DNA from: Segatella copri
Lineage (GTDB): Bacteria; Bacteroidota; Bacteroidia; Bacteroidales; Bacteroidaceae
Length of the DNA: 64,000 nucleotides
Assembly: GCF_019249655.2 (NCBI RefSeq)
Contig: NZ_CP137557.1
Coordinates: forward strand, 874,501 to 938,500
Reading direction: 5' to 3'
Shown here: positions 19,225 through 28,632 of the stretch, piece by piece
Layout of the letters: each line of letters starts with the position of its first letter
How positions within the stretch are numbered: the first letter of the stretch is position 1
Made by a program: the position numbers and the translations under genes
The notes under the pieces: generated by a model
Database searches by the model: none
Told to the model about the DNA's origin: nothing
Seen by the model: the letters and a program-made list of their open reading frames with translations, nothing else

Positions 19225-20559
19225 TTATTTCACTTCAACCCCGAGTGGAGTCTTCAATGCATCCAGGTATTCCTTGATGCGAATCTGCCATTCGGCATAG
19301 CTCCTTACATCATATTTGCTCCATGCTGCACCGAAGTAATAGCTGTACTTTTCTCCATTCTTCAAGCCGCGCTTCAAGCCCAGGGCATGACCGGTGGCAC
19401 CATCGTGCTTCTTGTCGAAGAGCTGGTAGTAAGTGTTGTCGATGCCCTCAGGGAAGAGTACACCCACGAAAACCTGCGAGTTGTTCACCTCGATGTTGTC
19501 GGTAGGGTCGGCATAGCTTACGTAATCCTTGGCAAAGGTCTTGCTCTCGGTATCTTCCTCATGGATAGGGAAACCGGTAGCGAAATCGGTGGCATGGGTC
19601 AGGCCATCATACCATACGGTCATCTTGTTGAAGTTGCTGCCCTTGTCGAGCGAGATGATGCGATGCTCTACCACGTTTTTCATATCGCCTACGGTAGATG
19701 GGTTATAAGTCAGTTCTACGGTGAAGCGGAGCGGACCGTTATCCAATATCTTGTAATCCTTGTAGCAGTAAGGCAGCACCTGGTTCTTGCCCACCATGAG
19801 GCTTGGTGCACCCAATCCCAGTGTAGCACCCACGCGATAAGGGTCGAGGCCGTTGTCATGGTCAAGATGGAAGGAAGTGAGGATATCCACCTCTTTTGAT
19901 TCTGCCTGAAGGACCTTGATTTGCTTGGCAAGGGCTGCTGCTTTTGCTTTGTTCTTCTCTGACTTCTCCTGCTTCTGCAGAGCTCTTACCTTGGCATCAA
20001 TCTTATCACCCTTGATATTTCCGTTCATATCCTTTACGTATCGCTCGTAAACCACGGTGTCGGGGGTATTCTTCACCCATACATCGGTGCCGAAGGAGCG
20101 TTCGCCGGTGCGCTGCAGGGCAGGGCCATATACACGATAGGCGCATCTGTCGTTTTCCCAGGCGATATCATCCTTTCTTATCTTATAGAGAGCACCGGTT
20201 GCCCATACCTTCTGCTGGTAAGGTTTGCCGATGGTTATGTAGTAGGTGGCGGAACCGTGAGGGCGCACGCTGGCATCGATGAGCAGATAGCCATCGTGGG
20301 TAATCTGCGAACCGATTTGCTGTCCGCGCTTATTCTTCACGATGTAGGTCTCGCCCTTTTTAGGGGCTGCATTGCCCAGTTTTGCCTTCACCTCGTTCAT
20401 GCTCAGAGAGATAAGCTCCGTGCGGGGGGCGGAAGTAGGGTTGCTCACCACGATGGTGGCTTGTTGAGCATGGCAGTAGTTAGAACCAGCCAGAGCCAGG
20501 AGCATCATCAGGCTTCTGACCGTGATGCCCTTCATCATTTTTCCATGAATCTTTTTCAT
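19225..20559 (-). CDS. DUF4861-family secreted protein
   Basis: 444 residues with a signal peptide ending near CHAQ (about 32). The motif around AWENDRCAYRVYGPALQ and FGTDVWVK is typical of DUF4861 proteins, which are found mainly in polysaccharide-utilisation loci of Bacteroidota. The region 195-235 is Lys/Ala-rich and helical, probably a lineage-specific insert. No catalytic role is established that I can name. It starts 23 bases after the cyclophilin stop and is probably the last gene of the operon that begins with the HAD phosphatase. Confidence 0.85.
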   Translation of the reverse strand: MKKIHGKMMKGITVRSLMMLLALAGSNYCHAQQATIVVSNPTSAPRTELISLSMNEVKAKLGNAAPKKGETYIVKNKRGQQIGSQITHDGYLLIDASVRPHGSATYYITIGKPYQQKVWATGALYKIRKDDIAWENDRCAYRVYGPALQRTGERSFGTDVWVKNTPDTVVYERYVKDMNGNIKGDKIDAKVRALQKQEKSEKNKAKAAALAKQIKVLQAESKEVDILTSFHLDHDNGLDPYRVGATLGLGAPSLMVGKNQVLPYCYKDYKILDNGPLRFTVELTYNPSTVGDMKNVVEHRIISLDKGSNFNKMTVWYDGLTHATDFATGFPIHEEDTESKTFAKDYVSYADPTDNIEVNNSQVFVGVLFPEGIDNTYYQLFDKKHDGATGHALGLKRGLKNGEKYSYYFGAAWSKYDVRSYAEWQIRIKEYLDALKTPLGVEVK

Positions 20560-20582
20560 TTGATTTGTTCTTTTAAAATCCT

Positions 20583-21329
20583 TTATTCCTCAATAACAGA
20601 AACCTGCATGCTTATATCCTCCTTAGGTCTATCTCCACGCATGGTTTCGCAGTTCTGAATCTTCTCTACCACATGAAGGCCTTCCTCCACCTCGCCAAAC
20701 ACGGTATACTGGTTGTCGAGGAAAGGGGTACCGCCCACCTCGGTGTACGCCTTCTGCTGCTCCTCGGTAAACTTTGGATAACCCTGCTCCTTGCAGCGCT
20801 TCTTGGTTTCATCCACCAGTTCATCCTGCAGTTTCATCAAGCCCTCGCGGTCGCGGTTACGGCGGAAGTTCATAATCTCATCATGATGCTCCTTGGCAAG
20901 CTGGTTGAAGATGTTCTGCTCCATCTGCATGCCCATCTGCTTCTCCATCTGCTTCAGCTCGTTCTGCTTGTAGGTCTTACCCCAGACGATATAGAACTGG
21001 CTTCCGCTGCTCTCACGCTCAGGGTTCACTTCATCTCCCAAGCGGGCAGCGCTCAAGGCACCACGCTTGTGGAAGAGCTGTGGATAAACGAACTCGGCAG
21101 GGATGGTGTAATCAGGTCCGCCCGTGCCCAGCATCTTGCCCTTAGGAGCACCCTTGCTATCCGGGTCGCCGCCCTGAATCATGAAATCCTTGATGACACG
21201 ATGGAAGAGTGTGCCATCGAAATATCCCTCCTTTGCCAACTTCAAGAAGTTGTCACGATGCTGAGGAGTCTCGTCGTAGAGGCGCACTTTGATGTCGCCC
21301 TCTGTAGTCTTAATCAATACTTTAGCCAT
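20583..21329 (-). CDS. Cyclophilin-type peptidyl-prolyl cis-trans isomerase
   Basis: 248 residues without a signal peptide, so probably cytoplasmic. Cyclophilin motifs are FHRVIKDFMIQGGDP (about 42-56), SGSQFYIV, and the C-terminal FGEVEEGLHVVEKI. An insert of about 80 charged residues (roughly 110-195) splits the fold; it is common in Bacteroidota cyclophilins of this size. It catalyses proline isomerisation during protein folding. It lies in the minus-strand operon between the 120-residue protein and the DUF4861 protein. Confidence 0.93.
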   Translation of the reverse strand: MAKVLIKTTEGDIKVRLYDETPQHRDNFLKLAKEGYFDGTLFHRVIKDFMIQGGDPDSKGAPKGKMLGTGGPDYTIPAEFVYPQLFHKRGALSAARLGDEVNPERESSGSQFYIVWGKTYKQNELKQMEKQMGMQMEQNIFNQLAKEHHDEIMNFRRNRDREGLMKLQDELVDETKKRCKEQGYPKFTEEQQKAYTEVGGTPFLDNQYTVFGEVEEGLHVVEKIQNCETMRGDRPKEDISMQVSVIEE

Positions 21330-21376
21330 AATAATTTATAATCAGTATATTTTGTAATCAGTATGTTTTTACCTTT

Positions 21377-21739
21377 TTACTTTTCATAAAATTCATTCCA
21401 TTCCTTCATAGCCTCCTGCCAGTCGGTTTGCTCACCGCTGGCGATGGCATCCTTCTGCTTCTCTGCCTCATCGCGTGCCTTATCTCTTGCACGCTTAGCC
21501 TTCATGGCCTCGATGGTAGCATCGTCGAGAATCTGGATGGCGCCACGCTTGATGGCATCCTGCAGTTCCTCCTCGCCGAAAGCCTTGCCCGGCTCATTGA
21601 AGTCAGAGATGTTGAATTCATAATCCACGCGAAGGTCGTGGCGTATCAATTTCTGTTGCAAACGGTTGCCTGCGTTCTTGAGGCGCAGCAACTTACCTAT
21701 TTCCTTAATTTCTCCTGCTGAGTATTTGTTTCTTCCCAT
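21377..21739 (-). CDS. Conserved small protein of unknown function
   Basis: 120 residues, highly charged, with no signal or membrane segment. The first half has KYSAGEIKEIGKLLRLKN, resembling a short helical nucleic-acid or protein-interaction region. The second half (80-120) is a Lys/Glu/Ala helix rich in RDKARDEAEK that may form a coiled coil and ends in WNEFYEK. I do not recognise a named family with certainty. The gene starts 34 bases after the HAD gene and ends 47 bases before the cyclophilin gene, so it is an operon member. Confidence 0.7.
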   Translation of the reverse strand: MGRNKYSAGEIKEIGKLLRLKNAGNRLQQKLIRHDLRVDYEFNISDFNEPGKAFGEEELQDAIKRGAIQILDDATIEAMKAKRARDKARDEAEKQKDAIASGEQTDWQEAMKEWNEFYEK

Positions 21740-21773
21740 TAATATGATTTGATATTATTATTTCAGTTTAAAA

Positions 21774-22628
21774 TCACTTCCACGCCTTTTTCTGGTTCAG
21801 CTCTATCAATCTGTCGAATTCGAAATCCGCCTTGATTTTATCCAGTATTCGCTTCACGATGATGTTCATCACGCCGCCCCTGCTGTAATTAGCTGTACAC
21901 ATAAAGTTGGCACGGCCTTCCCTAACCAGCTGGCACGCCATCGCCTCCTTCTCGGGCGTGTTATATACGGCGATGGCATGACCGCCATGCTCCTTCACCA
22001 TCTTCATGCAAGGCACGTCGGTTTCTCCGTCTCCGAAGTAAATCATTCTAGGAAAGGGGATAGGGCGCTTGCTGTCGGGGATAAACTGGTTCACCCTCCG
22101 GTTGTCGCTCACCTGCCTGATGCCCTTGTTGATCTTGAAGAGAAACTGCGTCTTGGTGGTGTAATCCACGGCCACGGCTGGCCAGTAGGCGATGCCGTCA
22201 TCGTCATAGAGAAACGAGCAGGCATAGATGTTCTCGAATTCCTGAGCGATGGGGGTTCCCTCTATCATCTCCTTCAATCCCGAAGAATTGATGTAGTGCC
22301 TGATGTCGAGGCCGATGCTTGCACCATATTCGTTGATGAACGAGAACCATTGCTTCACGCCACGGAAGAGCTCCACGTTCTTGCCGAAGCTCTGAAAGGA
22401 TTCTCGGGTGAGCGAGATATTGTTCTTCTTGGCTTCTTCGAGCATCAGGAACATATAGGTCAAGATGCCGTTGGCATCCTTACCCTCTGCCAGTTTTCTG
22501 TTTTTATCCCAGAATTCCTCCTTGGTCTTTCCGGTTGCCTGGATGAATCCGAACTCCTGCATGTTGCCTGGCGACAGCGTTCCGTCGAAATCGTATACCA
22601 GTGCCACCTGTGGTCTTTTCTTTGCCAT
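21774..22628 (-). CDS. HAD-superfamily phosphatase
   Basis: 284 residues. Motif I DFDGTLSPG (about 14-22) supplies the nucleophile and acid/base Asp residues. Motif III/IV appears as YFGDGETDVPCM (about 198-209), with Lys and Asp in HAD spacing. The insert has EEFW and a helical cap. Substrate specificity cannot be told from sequence; a small phosphorylated metabolite is likely. It leads the operon HAD, small protein, cyclophilin and DUF4861, with a promoter at 22699-22729. Confidence 0.88.
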   Translation of the reverse strand: MAKKRPQVALVYDFDGTLSPGNMQEFGFIQATGKTKEEFWDKNRKLAEGKDANGILTYMFLMLEEAKKNNISLTRESFQSFGKNVELFRGVKQWFSFINEYGASIGLDIRHYINSSGLKEMIEGTPIAQEFENIYACSFLYDDDGIAYWPAVAVDYTTKTQFLFKINKGIRQVSDNRRVNQFIPDSKRPIPFPRMIYFGDGETDVPCMKMVKEHGGHAIAVYNTPEKEAMACQLVREGRANFMCTANYSRGGVMNIIVKRILDKIKADFEFDRLIELNQKKAWK

Positions 22629-22698
22629 ATCCCGTTTCCTTTCTTCTTTTATTTATTATATCTTTTCTTTTATAGAGCTTCCGCCCTCACATAACCTG

Positions 22699-22729
22699 CA
22701 AATATACATATTTTTCAGCAAATTGTCAA
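22699..22729 (-). promoter_or_regulatory. Promoter of the HAD-cyclophilin operon
   Basis: TATATTTG (22699-22706 on the minus strand) with TTG 20 bases upstream (22727-22729) fits the Bacteroidota -33/-7 pattern. The start would be about 64 bases before the HAD start codon. Confidence 0.7.
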
Positions 22730-22761
22730 TAACTGAATCTATAAAAAATCATAAAGGCACG

Positions 22762-22806
22762 AAAAAAGGCGTGAAAAACTCATTTTCAGAGTCTTACACG
22801 CCTTTT
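22762..22806 (-). terminator. Terminator of dnaK
   Basis: Arms AAAAAAGGCGTG (22762-22773) and CACGCCTTTT (22797-22806) form a stem whose minus-strand 3' side runs into T6. It lies just downstream of the dnaK stop at 22847. Confidence 0.85.
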
Positions 22807-22846
22807 ATCTTTATGCTAATCTAATAATTTCTCTATGACGAGAGGA

Positions 22847-24754
22847 TTACTTAACCTCCTCGAAATCTGCGTCCTGAACGTCCTGAGCGCCATCGTTAGC
22901 ACCCTGCTGTGCCTGCTGACCGCCCTGGGCACCCTGAGGACCTGCCTGCTGACCACCCTGGTACATCTGCTGAGAAGCAGCCTGCATGACGGTGTTCAAG
23001 TTGTTGATAGCTGAATCGATGGCTGCAACATCACCTGCCTTGTGAGCATCCTTCAACTGCTGCAAAGCCTGCTCGATGCCTGGCTTCTTGTCTGCTGGAA
23101 TCTTATCACCGTTATCCTTCAAGAAGTTCTCGGTGGAGAAAATCATGCTGTCTGCCTGGTTCATCTTGTCAATCTTCTCGCGCTCAGCCTTATCAGCAGC
23201 AGCGTTCTGCTCTGCCTCAGCCTTCATGCGGTTGATCTCGTCCTCGCTCAAGCCAGATGAAGCCTCGATGCGGATGCTCTGCTCCTTACCTGTAGCCTTA
23301 TCCTTAGCTGATACGTTCAAGATACCATTGGCATCGATATCGAAGGTAACCTCAATCTGAGGAACACCACGACGGGCTGGAGCGATACCTGTCAGGTTGA
23401 ACTGACCGATGCTCTTGTTCTGAGCTGCCATTGGACGCTCACCCTGCAATACGTGGATGGTAACCTCTGTCTGGTTATCAGCTGCAGTAGAGAATACCTC
23501 GCTCTTCTTGCAAGGGATGGTAGAGTTAGCATCAATGAGCTTGGTCATTACACCACCCATGGTCTCGATACCGAGAGTCAATGGAGTAACGTCGAGCAAT
23601 ACGATGTCGCCAACACCCTCTTCCTTGTTCAGGATGGCACCCTGGATAGCTGCACCTACTGCTACTACCTCATCTGGGTTAACGCCCTTAGAAGGCTCCT
23701 TGCCGAAGTAGTTCTTAACCAAGGTCTGAACGGCTGGGATACGGCTTGAACCACCCACCAGGATAACCTCGTCGATATCTGATGTAGAGAGCTTAGCATC
23801 ACGAACGGCATTCTGGCAAGGTACCAAGCAAGCCTGAATCAGGTTGTGAGCCAACTGCTCGAACTGTGCACGGGTCAAAGTCTTAACCAAGTGCTTTGGC
23901 ATACCGTCAACGGCTGTGATGTAAGGCAAGTTGATTTCGGTAGATGTAGAGCTTGACAACTCAATCTTAGCCTTCTCAGCTGCCTCCTTCAAACGCTGCA
24001 TAGCCATAGGGTCCTTGCGGAGATCTACGCCTTCCTCAGCCTTGAAGCCATCAGCCAACCAGTTGATGATTACCTGGTCGAAGTCATCACCACCCAGGTG
24101 AGTATCACCATTGGTAGAAAGTACCTCGAATACGCCGCCACCGAACTCAAGGATAGAGATATCGAATGTACCACCACCCAGGTCGAATACGGCAATCTTC
24201 ATATCCTTGTTAGCCTTGTCAACACCGTAAGCCAAAGCTGCGGCTGTAGGCTCATTTACGATACGCTGAACGTTCAAACCTGCAATCTGACCTGCCTCCT
24301 TAGTAGCCTGACGCTGAGAGTCAGAGAAGTAAGCAGGAACTGTGATTACAGCATCTGTAACCTCCTGTCCGAGATAATCCTCTGCAGTCTTCTTCATCTT
24401 CTGGAGAACCATTGCAGAAATCTCCTGTGGAGTATATTTGCGACCCTCGATTTCAACACGTGGATAACCACCCTCGTTTACCACTGTGTAAGGCATTGCC
24501 TCAGCTTCCTTCTGGCTCTGAGCGTATGTCTCACCCATGAAACGCTTGATAGAATATACAGTGTTCTTAGGGTTTGTGATGGCCTGACGCTTAGCAGGAT
24601 CACCCACCTTGCGGTCACCATCCTTTACGAAACCTACTACTGATGGAGTAGTACGCTTACCTTCACTGTTAGCGATTACAACTGGTTCGCTACCTTCGAA
24701 AACGGCAACACAACTGTTTGTGGTACCCAAGTCAATTCCAATTACTTTTCCCAT
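22847..24754 (-). CDS. dnaK: Chaperone DnaK (Hsp70)
   Basis: 635 residues, the usual length. The ATPase domain begins [15 protein letters not shown], followed by [12 protein letters not shown] (phosphate-2 loop) and [10 protein letters not shown]. The interdomain linker is [14 protein letters not shown], and the C-terminal lid ends in a Gly/Gln-rich tail and [11 protein letters not shown]. It folds proteins with DnaJ and GrpE in the cytoplasm. The gene stands alone: no dnaJ or grpE is adjacent. A -24/-12-like promoter and a TGACA/TGTCA palindrome lie upstream (24889-24941). Confidence 0.98.
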   Translation of the reverse strand: MGKVIGIDLGTTNSCVAVFEGSEPVVIANSEGKRTTPSVVGFVKDGDRKVGDPAKRQAITNPKNTVYSIKRFMGETYAQSQKEAEAMPYTVVNEGGYPRVEIEGRKYTPQEISAMVLQKMKKTAEDYLGQEVTDAVITVPAYFSDSQRQATKEAGQIAGLNVQRIVNEPTAAALAYGVDKANKDMKIAVFDLGGGTFDISILEFGGGVFEVLSTNGDTHLGGDDFDQVIINWLADGFKAEEGVDLRKDPMAMQRLKEAAEKAKIELSSSTSTEINLPYITAVDGMPKHLVKTLTRAQFEQLAHNLIQACLVPCQNAVRDAKLSTSDIDEVILVGGSSRIPAVQTLVKNYFGKEPSKGVNPDEVVAVGAAIQGAILNKEEGVGDIVLLDVTPLTLGIETMGGVMTKLIDANSTIPCKKSEVFSTAADNQTEVTIHVLQGERPMAAQNKSIGQFNLTGIAPARRGVPQIEVTFDIDANGILNVSAKDKATGKEQSIRIEASSGLSEDEINRMKAEAEQNAAADKAEREKIDKMNQADSMIFSTENFLKDNGDKIPADKKPGIEQALQQLKDAHKAGDVAAIDSAINNLNTVMQAASQQMYQGGQQAGPQGAQGGQQAQQGANDGAQDVQDADFEEVK

Positions 24755-24888
24755 GATTATATCTTTTTTTTATTTTTTCGTTATTAATATTGTTATTTAT
24801 CTCATGAATCGCTTCCTTCGGTAGAAGCCTGCCGAAGATATGCATCTGTCGGGAACTTCCTGAACTCAGCGTTCACGCTTTCCTATAT

Positions 24889-24905
24889 AACAAAGCATGT
24901 GCCAA
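24889..24905 (-). promoter_or_regulatory. Possible sigma-54-type promoter of dnaK
   Basis: On the minus strand TTGGCACATGCTTTGTT resembles TGGCAC-N5-TTGC, with GG and GT spaced by 10 bases in place of GG and GC. I did not find a good TAnnTTTG box for dnaK. The leader of about 120 bases contains a small hairpin (CTTCGG/CCGAAG near 24817-24835). The rest of 24755-25067 holds the palindrome and the recA terminator. Confidence 0.4.
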
Positions 24906-24926
24906 GGGATTTTGAAATTGGCATAG

Positions 24927-24941
24927 CTGACAAGCTGTCAG
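24927..24941. promoter_or_regulatory. Palindromic operator candidate upstream of dnaK
   Basis: CTGACAAGCTGTCAG is a 15-base palindrome about 50-65 bases upstream of the predicted dnaK start. A second half-site CTGACA lies at 24949-24954 (TACTGACAAAAC). It could bind a heat-shock regulator or an enhancer-binding activator. Confidence 0.45.
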
Positions 24942-24959
24942 ATATGTACTGACAAAACA

Positions 24960-25018
24960 AAAGGAATCAAGACAGAAGGGCGATAAAATGTCGCATTCCC
25001 TCGTATCTTGATTCCTTT
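24960..25018 (-). terminator. Terminator of recA
   Basis: A 13-base inverted repeat (24960-24972 and 25006-25018, arm AAAGGAATCAAGA) with an inner hairpin GCGA/TCGC lies just downstream of the recA stop. The minus-strand 3' side continues TTGTTTTG. Confidence 0.8.
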
Positions 25019-25067
25019 ATATATAATAAGGTGTAATCCTTATCTGATTCTACTTTAGAATCTGAAT

Positions 25068-26087
25068 CTACTTCTGATCCTTGGCTGCGAGTGCCTCGCG
25101 AACCTTAGTCTCCAGTTCATCGAGAAGCTCTGGGTTATCCTTGAGCAATGCCTTGCAGGCATCAGCGCCCTGACCCAACTTAGAGCCGGCATAGCTATAC
25201 CAGCTTCCGCTCTTGTCGATGATGCCGTTGGCTACTGCCAAGCCGAATACTTCGCCGGCACGGCTGATACCCTCGCCAAACATGATGTCGAACTCCGCCT
25301 TGCGGAATGGAGGAGCCACCTTGTTCTTCACCACCTTTACGCGCACCAGGTTACCAACCACCTCTTCGCCATCCTTGATGGCTGTGGCCTTGCGGATATC
25401 CAGGCGTACGGATGCGTAGAACTTCAGGGCGTTACCACCGGTAGTGGTCTCTGGATTGCCGAACATCACACCAATCTTTTCGCGCAACTGGTTGATGAAG
25501 ATACAGGTGGTGTTGGTCTTGCTGATGGTAGAGGTGAGCTTGCGCAAAGCCTGGCTCATCAGTCGTGCCTGAAGACCTACCACGTTATCACCCATGTCGC
25601 CCTCAATCTCCTTCTTAGGAGTAAGGGCAGCCACAGAGTCGATTACCACGATATCTACGGCTGCAGAACTGATCAGCTGGTCAGCAATCTGCAAAGCCTG
25701 CTCGCCGTTGTCTGGCTGCGAAATCCACAAGTTATCCACGTCTACGCCCAGTTTGGCAGCATAGAAGCGGTCGAAAGCGTGCTCGGCATCGATGAAGGCA
25801 GCGATACCGCCCGCCTTCTGCGCCTCAGCAATGGCATGAATGGCCAGAGTGGTCTTACCGGAAGACTCAGGACCATAAATCTCGATGATGCGTCCCTTAG
25901 GATAGCCGCCTACGCCGAGTGCATTGTCAAGGGCGATACTGCCTGTAGGAATCACTTCGATGTTCTCAATGTGTTCATCACCGAGCTTCATGATGGAGCC
26001 CTTGCCGAAGTCTTTCTCAATCTTCGCCATGGCTGCCTGAAGTGCCTTCAGCTTACCCTCGTTAGGATTCAAATTTCCTTCCTGCAT
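25068..26087 (-). CDS. recA: Recombinase RecA
   Basis: 339 residues. Walker A GPESSGKT is at 72-79 and Walker [12 protein letters not shown] at about 145-155. The Q-loop [23 protein letters not shown] and the C-terminal acidic helix are present. It forms filaments on single-stranded DNA, promotes strand exchange and activates SOS-type cleavage. The gene starts 26 bases after the carboxynorspermidine dehydrogenase stop, so it is probably cotranscribed with that polyamine gene. It ends at a strong terminator. Confidence 0.98.
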   Translation of the reverse strand: MQEGNLNPNEGKLKALQAAMAKIEKDFGKGSIMKLGDEHIENIEVIPTGSIALDNALGVGGYPKGRIIEIYGPESSGKTTLAIHAIAEAQKAGGIAAFIDAEHAFDRFYAAKLGVDVDNLWISQPDNGEQALQIADQLISSAAVDIVVIDSVAALTPKKEIEGDMGDNVVGLQARLMSQALRKLTSTISKTNTTCIFINQLREKIGVMFGNPETTTGGNALKFYASVRLDIRKATAIKDGEEVVGNLVRVKVVKNKVAPPFRKAEFDIMFGEGISRAGEVFGLAVANGIIDKSGSWYSYAGSKLGQGADACKALLKDNPELLDELETKVREALAAKDQK

Positions 26088-26113
26088 ATTTTAATTGAAT
26101 TAAAAGTTTAAAA

Positions 26114-27355
26114 TTAATCAATTTCCAAGTCACCATCAAACACCTCGTGCCATGGCAATCCCTGCTTGTTGAGCTGCTCCATGAATGGGTCTGGATCAAA
26201 CTCTTCTACGTTCCAAACGCCTGGCTTCTTCCAGATGCCCTTGAGGAACATCATAGCACCAATCATGGCAGGCACACCAGTGGTGTAGCTGACGCCCTGC
26301 ATACCGGTTTCGTTGTAAGCCTCCTGGTGCTTGCAGTTGTTGTAAACGTAGTAGGTGCGCTCCTTGCCATCCTTCTTACCACGGATGCGGCAACCGATGG
26401 ATGTTTCGCCATCATAGTTCTCGCCGAGATCCTGTGGGTTAGGCAATACGGCCTTGAGGAACTGCAATGGAACAATCTTCACCTTGGCTGTCTTGCCGGA
26501 ACCGTCTGCCAATGGAGCCTCGTATTCGATTTCGTCGATGCGGCTCATACCGAGGTTCTGGATGCAGTCGAGGTAGGTGAGATACTGCTGACCGAAGGTC
26601 ATCCAGAAGCGTGCCTCCTTGATGGTAGGGTAGTTCTTCACCAGGCTCTCCAACTCCTCGTGGTGCATCAGATAGCTCTCGCGAGGGCCGATGTTAGGGT
26701 AGGTGAGAGGCTTGTGGATTGACAAAGGATCGGTTTCAATCCATTCGCCATCCTTATACCAGAGTCCCTTTTGGGTAATCTCGCGGATATTGATTTCAGG
26801 GTTGAAGTTGGTAGCGAAAGCCTTGTGATGGTTTCCGGCGTTGCAATCCACGATGTCGAGCACCTCGATTTCATCGAAGTGATGCTTGGCAGCGTATGCG
26901 GTGAAGATGCCGGATACACCTGGGTCGAAACCGCAACCGAGGATAGCGCACAGACCTGCCTGCTCAAACTTATCCTTGTAAGCCCACTGCCAAGAGTACT
27001 CGAAGTGAGCCTCGTCCTTAGGCTCATAGTTAGCGGTATCCATGTAGTTGCATCCGCAAGCCAGACAGGCATCCATGATGGTGAGGTCCTGGTAAGGCAA
27101 AGCGAGGTTGATGACAAGCTCAGGCTTATAGCTATTGAAGAGAGCCTTCAACTGCTCAACGTCGTCGGCATCCACCTCAGCTGTCTGAATATCCATCTTG
27201 TAGCCTTTGGCATGGATATCCTTAACCAGCTTATCGCACTTTTCCTTGCGACGGCTAGCAATCATAAACTCGGTGAAAACGTCCTGGTTCTGGACGATCT
27301 TGAAGGCAGCCACGGTAGCCACGCCACCAGCGCCAATCATAAGTACTCTACTCAT
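26114..27355 (-). CDS. Carboxynorspermidine dehydrogenase (saccharopine dehydrogenase family)
   Basis: 413 residues. The Rossmann motif GAGGVATVAAFKIVQ lies at the N-terminus, and LALPYQDLTIMDACL, GCNYMDTANYEP and CGFDPGVSGIF are typical of Lys1-like carboxynorspermidine dehydrogenase. It condenses aspartate semialdehyde with a diamine to form carboxy(nor)spermidine, the precursor of spermidine in gut Bacteroidota. The next enzyme, the decarboxylase, is not in this window. It sits 42 bases after the upstream unknown gene and 26 bases before recA. Confidence 0.9.
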   Translation of the reverse strand: MSRVLMIGAGGVATVAAFKIVQNQDVFTEFMIASRRKEKCDKLVKDIHAKGYKMDIQTAEVDADDVEQLKALFNSYKPELVINLALPYQDLTIMDACLACGCNYMDTANYEPKDEAHFEYSWQWAYKDKFEQAGLCAILGCGFDPGVSGIFTAYAAKHHFDEIEVLDIVDCNAGNHHKAFATNFNPEINIREITQKGLWYKDGEWIETDPLSIHKPLTYPNIGPRESYLMHHEELESLVKNYPTIKEARFWMTFGQQYLTYLDCIQNLGMSRIDEIEYEAPLADGSGKTAKVKIVPLQFLKAVLPNPQDLGENYDGETSIGCRIRGKKDGKERTYYVYNNCKHQEAYNETGMQGVSYTTGVPAMIGAMMFLKGIWKKPGVWNVEEFDPDPFMEQLNKQGLPWHEVFDGDLEID

Positions 27356-27397
27356 TTATAATCTTATTTTTTATTATTATGTTTATTATTTTAATGT

Positions 27398-28006
27398 TTA
27401 TTTTATCTCCTTTGCCGAGATTCCGAGGGCGTTCATCAGCGAGTACCCCAGAATCTCCTGTCGGAAGTTTCCTCCCGGCATGGGTTGCATGGCGAAGAGG
27501 GTGATGCGCTTGTCATCGTCATCTACCTTGCGAAGCATATCTCTCAGCTGGTCGTAGGCGTCTCCATCCTCCGAGTTCGGAATCACCATCACCCTTTTCA
27601 CCTCCTTGGCGTTGCATACGGTGCGTGCCACTTCTACGAGGAATTCATCCTTTCCCGCCATCTTCTCCTCTGTAGGATAAGACGAGAAGATGAATTCTCC
27701 TAGCTTATCATCCTTGAAAGCCTTGGCGTTGAGGTCCGTTTCATAGTTAGAAGGGCGGAAGTTCTTCATTGCAATGGCTTTCTTATCGTGGATAAGCACC
27801 ACTTGCGTTTCGTGCTCCCCCTCTCTGAGTCCTCCGTCGAGGGCGATGCACACTGCCCATTGTGCCATGTCAGCTGGCTGGATGCGTCGGTTGATCATTC
27901 GCTCGAAGTTGACAGTCAGGTCGAAAGCCACTCGGTCGATATAGTCGGCATCAGCGATGATTACATTCTCGCTCCATTTTATATTGTTTGTATCTAATGT
28001 ATTCAT
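27398..28006 (-). CDS. Conserved Bacteroidota protein of unknown function (possibly DUF6621)
   Basis: 202 residues, no signal peptide or membrane segment. The sequence has a mixed alpha/beta pattern: IIADADYIDRVAFDLTVNFERM, QVVLIHDKKAIAMKNFRP and RVMVIPNSEDGDAYDQLRDML. I recall a family annotated DUF6621 with this appearance but cannot confirm it. It is the first gene of the operon with carboxynorspermidine dehydrogenase and recA, behind a promoter near 28078 and two palindromes (28036-28051 and 28083-28101). Confidence 0.7.
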   Translation of the reverse strand: MNTLDTNNIKWSENVIIADADYIDRVAFDLTVNFERMINRRIQPADMAQWAVCIALDGGLREGEHETQVVLIHDKKAIAMKNFRPSNYETDLNAKAFKDDKLGEFIFSSYPTEEKMAGKDEFLVEVARTVCNAKEVKRVMVIPNSEDGDAYDQLRDMLRKVDDDDKRITLFAMQPMPGGNFRQEILGYSLMNALGISAKEIK

Positions 28007-28035
28007 TGGTGCAAAAATTAAGCAAACGATTACAA

Positions 28036-28101
28036 TGAAAGCATGCTTTCAAATTGTCGAGTGCAGATTATTTTCTGCAAATTTACGAATAAATTTCGTA
28101 A
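28036..28101. promoter_or_regulatory. Promoter with two palindromes for the unknown/CANSDH/recA operon
   Basis: On the minus strand TAAATTTG (28078-28085) is a -7 candidate. The palindrome TTACGAA-N5-TTCGTAA (28083-28101) overlaps it on the upstream side. A perfect 16-base palindrome TGAAAGCATGCTTTCA (28036-28051) lies in the leader. Both are operator candidates. Confidence 0.5.
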
Positions 28102-28207
28102 TTAAGGCATTTTGAAAATATAAAATAATAAAAAAGATAGAATTTTCATCATTTCTTCATCTGATGGAATCCTATCTTCTGTATTTTATGCGATAATCTT
28201 TTGTATT

Positions 28208-28588
28208 TTATGCAATAATCTTCGCCAGATAATGCCCGGCGAGTACGGCGATAAGTCCCAGTGCCAGGCTTCCGAATAGGTAGAGCATCATATAGAGGTA
28301 ATTTTCCTCCTTCATCAATCCCGCCCCTTCGTTCATGAAGGTAGAGAAGGTGGTGAATCCTCCGCAGAACCCCGTGGTGAGCAGCAGTTTGGCAGATGGC
28401 GACATCCATCCCCCTTCCCTCCAGTTCAATCCCGAGAGAAACCCGATGATGAGGCATCCTGCCACATTCACCGCCATTGTTCCGAACGGAAAGGCTATCA
28501 CCGTGCAGGATTGCACCATCTTTGAAATCCAATATCTCATGCCGCCCCCGAAGAAGCTGCCTATGCTTACTATCAATATTTCTTTCAT
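28208..28588 (-). CDS. crcB: Fluoride channel CrcB/FluC
   Basis: 126 residues with four predicted membrane helices. Conserved features are GSFFGGGMRYW near the N-terminus, FGTMAVNVAGCLIIG (about 38-52), and TTGFCGGFTTFSTFMNE (about 72-88) with the phenylalanine box that lines the pore. It exports fluoride as a dual-topology dimer. I see no fluoride riboswitch in the 44 bases upstream. It follows the AAA/PD-(D/E)XK gene on the same strand. Confidence 0.94.
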   Translation of the reverse strand: MKEILIVSIGSFFGGGMRYWISKMVQSCTVIAFPFGTMAVNVAGCLIIGFLSGLNWREGGWMSPSAKLLLTTGFCGGFTTFSTFMNEGAGLMKEENYLYMMLYLFGSLALGLIAVLAGHYLAKIIA

Positions 28589-28632
28589 CTCCTTATATAA
28601 TATATGTATAAAATGCTATCGGGGGGAGAGAT

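Noticed and set aside
28149..28532. Minus-strand 127-codon frame overlapping crcB
   Set aside because: It is a shifted frame of crcB, which has all channel motifs.
28545..28632. Fluoride riboswitch before crcB
   Set aside because: Only 44 bases separate it from the upstream gene and no pseudoknot-type sequence is seen.
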